Origin: Chloroflexota bacterium | GTDB lineage: Bacteria > Chloroflexota > Chloroflexia > Thermomicrobiales > UBA6265 | Assembly (NCBI GenBank): GCA_023392645.1 | Contig: JAEVYR010000277.1 | Span: 1 to 8,251, forward strand | DNA: 8,251 nucleotides | Direction: 5' to 3' | Shown here: in pieces, positions 5,140-8,251 of the stretch | Position numbering within the stretch: position 1 is the stretch's first letter | How the letters are laid out: the number at the start of each line of letters is the position of its first letter | Position numbers and translations under genes: made by a program | Notes under the pieces: generated by a model | Databases searched by the model: none | The model's input: the letters and a program-made list of their open reading frames with translations, nothing else | Told to the model about the DNA's origin: nothing

Positions 5140-7031
5140 GATGGGGGTGTCTCCTGATCGCGGCCGCCCTGGCGGGTCCGCAGCTCCTCTTCGAGGCTGG
5201 CGATGCGCTCGCCGATGCCGGTGCGTTCCAGCAGCTCCGTGCGGCGCGCCCGCAGGCGTTCCGCCAGCTCTCCGAGATCCGGCCGCTGGATCGACACGCG
5301 GGTCGCCGCCGGGCGCCGCTGCTCCCAGCGGTCGCGCCAGTCGTCGAGCGTCTCCGTCAGCGACCGCTGCCACTCCTCGAGGTCGATGATCTCGTGGCTG
5401 GCCTCGGCACGACCGGCCGGCGTGGCATGACCGAGCGTGCGCAGGCGCGCTTCGCGTCGATCGAGCAGGCGCCGCTGGCCGGAGGCGGACACTTCGGCGA
5501 TGGCGCCGATGGCGGCCCGCTCGATCGCCTGATTCGCGCTTTCCGGATCCACATCGGCGGACGGCCGGGGCTCCGGAATCACCGCATCGGCGAGGCCGAG
5601 CCGCAGGCACTCGTGCGCGGGCGCGACGACGCCGAACTCGTCGATCCCGCGTCGCCGGCCGATCGCCGGGGCGGGCGTCTCCACGATCGTGGTCGACATC
5701 ACCGCGTTCGCCTGCATCAGCACGCGGTCGGCCTGCAGCGCGGCCAGGCCGAGCGGCCCGGCGGCGGTGCCGACCACAATCGATACCACCGGCACCGGCA
5801 ATAGCGAGAGCACGGACGCAAGCTGCGCCGCGCCCTGCCCGACAGGGAACGGGGTTGCCTCACGCAACACCGCCGCCGAGGCGTCAACCAGGATCAGCAG
5901 GGGCAGGTCGAGGTGCCCAGCGAGGCGGGCCAGCCGCGTCGCCTTGCGCACCGACGAGAGGGTCGGCATGCCTGCCTTGCGGTCGAGCGCGACGACGACC
6001 AGCGATGTGTCGCGCACGCTGGCGATGCCGCCAATGACGGCATCGTCGTCGCGCTCGAGCCGGTCCCCGCGCACGGGAATCCACAGCGAGGCGATCTGGG
6101 CGACGACATCGCGGGCGGTCGGTCGGGCGTCGCGCTGCGCGGCGGCCATCGCCTCGCGGGCGGAGGGGAGCGCCGGCTCTTCGATCGGCGTCGGCGGCAC
6201 GATACCCAGCCTCCCGCTGGCCGTGATCAGCCCGATCAGGCGGCTGAGCATGCCACGCAGCGCCACCCGACTCACCACCGAATCGAGCAGCCCGGCGGCG
6301 ATCAGGTCGTCCGGCGTGGTCGGCGTGTCGTTGCTGGCGGGGGCGCTCCAGCCACCGACGCGGGCGCCGGGTTCCGCCACCAGCAAATCGCAGTGGCTGG
6401 CGAGCGTCTGGAACATCGACGACGACGTCGGATGCGTCAGCACGCCGATCACGGGCACGCCGGCGACGTGCAGCCGAGCGAAGGTGGCCGCAAGCCGGTT
6501 GTGCTGCACCAGCGCCAGCGTGCCGGGGTCGACCCGGGCCGTGCCGCCGGAGATGACCAGCACGCAGGGAATGCGCCGCTGCAACGCCAGCTCGAAGGCG
6601 GCGATCGTCTTCTCGCCCGTGACCGCGCCGAGCATCGGCCCGATCAGCGAGTCGTCCATCGCGACGACGACCGCCTCCCGGCCGCCGAAGGTGGCGACTC
6701 CGGTGACGACGGCCTCGGCCAGCGCGTCGTTCTCGCCTCCGGTTCCCTGGCCGGCGTTGCCGAACCGCACCGGGTCCATCGACAGCACGACCTGGTTCAT
6801 CTCGACGAAGCTGTTGGCATCCGCCAGCAGCGCGATGCGCTCGCGCGGGCGCATCGGGAAATGGCGCTGGCAGGCGCCACACACGCGGTGGGAATCGTAA
6901 AGTTCGTCGTTGAGCAGGTCGGCGCCGCACCCCGGGCAGGAAAGATCGAGAACATCGTCGAGCGTGGCGTCGGATTCGAAATCGCTGAGCGTCAGCGGAC
7001 GGTGGCGATCCGCCGCGGCTTGTTCGACCAT
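5136..7031 (-). CDS. accDA: Fused carboxyltransferase, AccD-like plus AccA-like domains (divergent acetyl-CoA carboxylase type)
   Basis: The 631-residue protein joins both halves of a biotin-dependent carboxyltransferase, the component that passes carboxyl from biotin to acetyl-CoA to form malonyl-CoA. Residues 32-54 form the AccD zinc ribbon, with cysteines 32, 35, 51 and 54 in the usual C-x2-C-x15-C-x2-C spacing. The AccD-like crotonase fold follows (about 85-275), with IGPMLGAVTGEK and SGG at 161-163. The AccA-like domain (about 290-490) begins ARPTARDVVAQ and contains GDR (322-324) and DDDAVIGGIAS. Residues 490-631 are a charged helical tail longer than usual for AccA. Several catalytic segments are altered: AccD PT-x-GGV-x-ASFA reads PTSSSMFQTLA, the FAGPRV stretch is shortened, and AccA GEGGSGGALA reads GTAAGPLGLAA. 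The substrate, and even activity, are therefore uncertain. No biotin carboxylase or carrier gene is in view. Confidence 0.82.
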   Translation of the reverse strand: MVEQAAADRHRPLTLSDFESDATLDDVLDLSCPGCGADLLNDELYDSHRVCGACQRHFPMRPRERIALLADANSFVEMNQVVLSMDPVRFGNAGQGTGGENDALAEAVVTGVATFGGREAVVVAMDDSLIGPMLGAVTGEKTIAAFELALQRRIPCVLVISGGTARVDPGTLALVQHNRLAATFARLHVAGVPVIGVLTHPTSSSMFQTLASHCDLLVAEPGARVGGWSAPASNDTPTTPDDLIAAGLLDSVVSRVALRGMLSRLIGLITASGRLGIVPPTPIEEPALPSAREAMAAAQRDARPTARDVVAQIASLWIPVRGDRLERDDDAVIGGIASVRDTSLVVVALDRKAGMPTLSSVRKATRLARLAGHLDLPLLILVDASAAVLREATPFPVGQGAAQLASVLSLLPVPVVSIVVGTAAGPLGLAALQADRVLMQANAVMSTTIVETPAPAIGRRRGIDEFGVVAPAHECLRLGLADAVIPEPRPSADVDPESANQAIERAAIGAIAEVSASGQRRLLDRREARLRTLGHATPAGRAEASHEIIDLEEWQRSLTETLDDWRDRWEQRRPAATRVSIQRPDLGELAERLRARRTELLERTGIGERIASLEEELRTRQGGRDQETPPS

Positions 7032-7037
7032 CGTGCG

Positions 7038-7045
7038 CTCCTTTC
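7038..7045 (-). promoter_or_regulatory. Ribosome binding site that fixes the carboxyltransferase start
   Basis: On the minus strand GAAAGGAG lies six bases before the ATG at 7031. A longer in-frame reading from 7127 would add 32 residues, but its start codon falls within the -35 box of the promoter seen upstream, so it cannot be on the transcript. The shorter form also begins close to the zinc ribbon, as AccD proteins do. Confidence 0.8.
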
Positions 7046-7098
7046 GTCTCGGGGCCTGCTCCCATCCAGCGGGGCTCGCCGCGAAAACGCGTGCATTC

Positions 7099-7127
7099 AT
7101 CGTAGGGTGCCGCTGGCGGCGGGTCAA
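7099..7127 (-). promoter_or_regulatory. Sigma-70-type promoter of the carboxyltransferase-homoserine dehydrogenase operon
   Basis: On the minus strand TTGACC (7122-7127, five of six to consensus) is followed by exactly 17 bases and TACGAT (7099-7104, four of six). Transcription would start near 7092, leaving a leader of about 60 bases before the ATG at 7031. I see no riboswitch, T-box or leader peptide in that leader. In DNA this GC-rich, the match is unlikely to be accidental. Confidence 0.65.
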
Positions 7128-7136
7128 ACGCCGGGG

Positions 7137-7165
7137 TGGACAGCGGTCCGCGTTCCGGTGATGCT
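7137..7165 (+). promoter_or_regulatory. Weak candidate promoter for the gamma-glutamyltransferase-like gene
   Basis: TGGACA (7137-7142, five of six to the -35 consensus) is followed by 17 bases and GATGCT (7160-7165, three of six). It lies just outside the divergent carboxyltransferase promoter, so the two -35 boxes are about 10 bases apart and would compete for polymerase. The -10 box is poor. Confidence 0.25.
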
Positions 7166-7214
7166 GCCGGGGAAATCGACATCGCGGCCCGACCGGGCCT
7201 CACGAGGACGCATC

Positions 7215-8251
7215 ATGACCGCCAGCCCATCTCCCTGGATAGTCACCCGGCCCATCGTCAGCGGCCGTCGCGGCGCGGTCGCGGCCAAGGCGCCCGAGGC
7301 CGTCGCCGCCGGGCTCGCCATGCTCGAGAAGGGCGGCAACGCCATCGATGCCGCCGTGGCGACCGCGTTCGCCGCCGGCGTGGCCGAGCCGTGGATGAAC
7401 GGCCTCGGGGGCGGCGGCTTCTTCGTCGCCTGGCTGGCGAACGAAGGGCGCAGCGTCGCCGTCGACTATCCGATGCGCTCTCCCGCCGGCGCGACGCCGG
7501 AGATGTTCCCGCTCGCCGGCACCGCGCCCGACGCCTCGCTGTTCGGCTGGCCCGCGACGGTCGACAACGCCAACGTCGTCGGGCACCGCGCCGTCGCCAT
7601 TCCGGGCACGGTGGACGGCCTCGCGCTCGCGCTGGAGCGATTCGGCACGCTGTCGCTGGCCGAGGTGCTGGAGCCGGCGATCGAGATCGCCGAGCGCGGA
7701 TTCGAGGTCACCTGGCACACCACCCTCTGGATCGCGAAGGACGCGGCCAATCTCGGGCGCTTCCCCGGCAGCGCGGCGATCTACTACGACGCCGGCGGTC
7801 ACGCGCCGGTGTCGCTCAGCCAGGTCGCACCGAAACGCCTGTGCAATCCCGACCTCGCCCAAACGCTGCGCGGCATCGCCGAAAACGGCCCGCGCTGGTT
7901 TTACGAGAGCGAGATCGCCGAGACGTTCGCCAGCCACTTGCGCGAGCATGGCGGCACCCACACCGCCGAAGACTTCCGCTGCTATCGCGCGAGAGAGATC
8001 GACCCGCGCGTGGTGTCCTACGGCGATCACACGGTGCACACGGTGCCCGGCCCCTCCGGCGGCAGCACGCTCGCCCAGATGCTGCGCGTGGTCGACCGCC
8101 TCGATGTCGGCTCGCGCGGGCACAACACGCCGGAGGCACTGCACCTGCTGGCGCAGATTGGCCGCCGCGCCTACGCCGACCGCTTCAGCTACTTCGCCGA
8201 CCCCGATCACGTCGAGGTACCGTGGGACGCCTTCCTCAGTGACGACTACGT
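7215..8251 (+). CDS. ggt: Gamma-glutamyltransferase family protein (partial, C-terminus off the right edge)
   Basis: This is the N-terminal 345 residues of a protein of the gamma-glutamyltransferase family, Ntn hydrolases that cleave themselves and then hydrolyse or transfer gamma-glutamyl groups, for example from glutathione. Visible motifs are GGNAIDAAVA (40-49), VAEPWMNGLGGGGFFV (56-71), VAIPGTVDGL (127-136), EPAIEIAERGFEV, PGPSGGSTLAQML, and RRAYADRFSYFADPDH near the edge. The ATG at 7215 is preceded by GAGGA with a six-base gap. The catalytic threonine at the start of the small subunit lies past the window. There is no signal peptide, unlike periplasmic or secreted members, so a cytoplasmic member is likely. 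The usual D-x-RE-x-AP motif, whose arginine binds the glutamyl carboxylate, reads DYPMRSP (84-90). Extra residues (about 105-122) precede the VPG-like strand. The substrate is therefore open. Confidence 0.88.
   Translation, partial: MTASPSPWIVTRPIVSGRRGAVAAKAPEAVAAGLAMLEKGGNAIDAAVATAFAAGVAEPWMNGLGGGGFFVAWLANEGRSVAVDYPMRSPAGATPEMFPLAGTAPDASLFGWPATVDNANVVGHRAVAIPGTVDGLALALERFGTLSLAEVLEPAIEIAERGFEVTWHTTLWIAKDAANLGRFPGSAAIYYDAGGHAPVSLSQVAPKRLCNPDLAQTLRGIAENGPRWFYESEIAETFASHLREHGGTHTAEDFRCYRAREIDPRVVSYGDHTVHTVPGPSGGSTLAQMLRVVDRLDVGSRGHNTPEALHLLAQIGRRAYADRFSYFADPDHVEVPWDAFLSDDY

Noticed and set aside
4138..5157. Plus-strand frame of 339 codons opposite homoserine dehydrogenase
   Set aside because: It is antisense to a clear enzyme gene, with an arginine-rich, motif-free product and no ribosome site.
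5140..5610. N-terminal extension of homoserine dehydrogenase upstream of 5139
   Set aside because: The extra residues are an R/A/P-rich out-of-frame reading of the carboxyltransferase C-terminus. The enzyme begins normally at MKHLRVVQIGYGTVG with ATGA coupling and an AGGAG upstream.
7032..7098. Riboswitch, T-box or leader peptide in the leader of the carboxyltransferase operon
   Set aside because: The leader is only about 60 bases. It has no T-box bulge, no codon run for threonine or methionine, and no terminator/antiterminator pair.
7200..8210. Minus-strand frame of 336 codons opposite the gamma-glutamyltransferase
   Set aside because: This is an antisense shadow of a conserved family member, with no ribosome site or motif.
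7136..8242. Plus-strand frame of 368 codons overlapping the gamma-glutamyltransferase
   Set aside because: The product is strongly arginine-rich and motif-free. The true frame starts at 7215, carries the family motifs, and simply runs off the right edge without a stop.

Overview
The window is 8.25 kb of GC-rich (high-60s % by eye), gene-dense bacterial chromosome. It has no RNA genes, insertion sequences, phage genes or CRISPR. Gene starts carry good Shine-Dalgarno sites and three gene pairs overlap by the 4-base ATGA. The PurK signature VTFDHE, the fused carboxyltransferase and the base composition suggest a high-GC lineage such as Chloroflexota (Thermomicrobia-like) or a relative of the Actinomycetota. 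This is an inference from sequence style and no marker gene fixes it.

Layout, left to right. (1) Bases 1-2367, all minus strand, read right to left: a 201-residue protein made of 15-residue repeats with a C-terminal membrane anchor, a small YtxH-like protein, purK, and purE (cut by the left edge). PurK and PurE catalyse consecutive steps from AIR to CAIR in purine synthesis, and their genes overlap by 4 bases. (2) Bases 2368-2571 are a divergent intergenic region with a candidate promoter on the minus strand and an inverted repeat in the leader. (3) Bases 2572-3920, plus strand: a two-gene operon of a glycerophosphodiester phosphodiesterase-family enzyme and a DJ-1/PfpI-family protein resembling isonitrile hydratase, again overlapping by ATGA. 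(4) Bases 3921-4044 lie between convergent genes and hold a cluster of hairpins that probably ends transcription.

(5) Bases 4045-7031, minus strand: a fused carboxyltransferase (AccD-like domain, then AccA-like domain, then a helical tail), overlapping by ATGA a stand-alone homoserine dehydrogenase of the ThrA/Hom6 type. A strong sigma-70-type promoter (TTGACC, 17 bases, TACGAT) lies 68 bases upstream. (6) From 7215 to the right edge, plus strand: a gamma-glutamyltransferase-family protein whose catalytic small subunit lies beyond the window.

Most of this is housekeeping metabolism. The parts that deserve attention are the AccD-AccA fusion with eroded catalytic loops, its coupling to homoserine dehydrogenase, the membrane-anchored 15-residue-repeat protein ahead of the purine genes, and the missing substrate-binding arginine in the gamma-glutamyltransferase-like protein. 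I see no clear new defence or mobile system.
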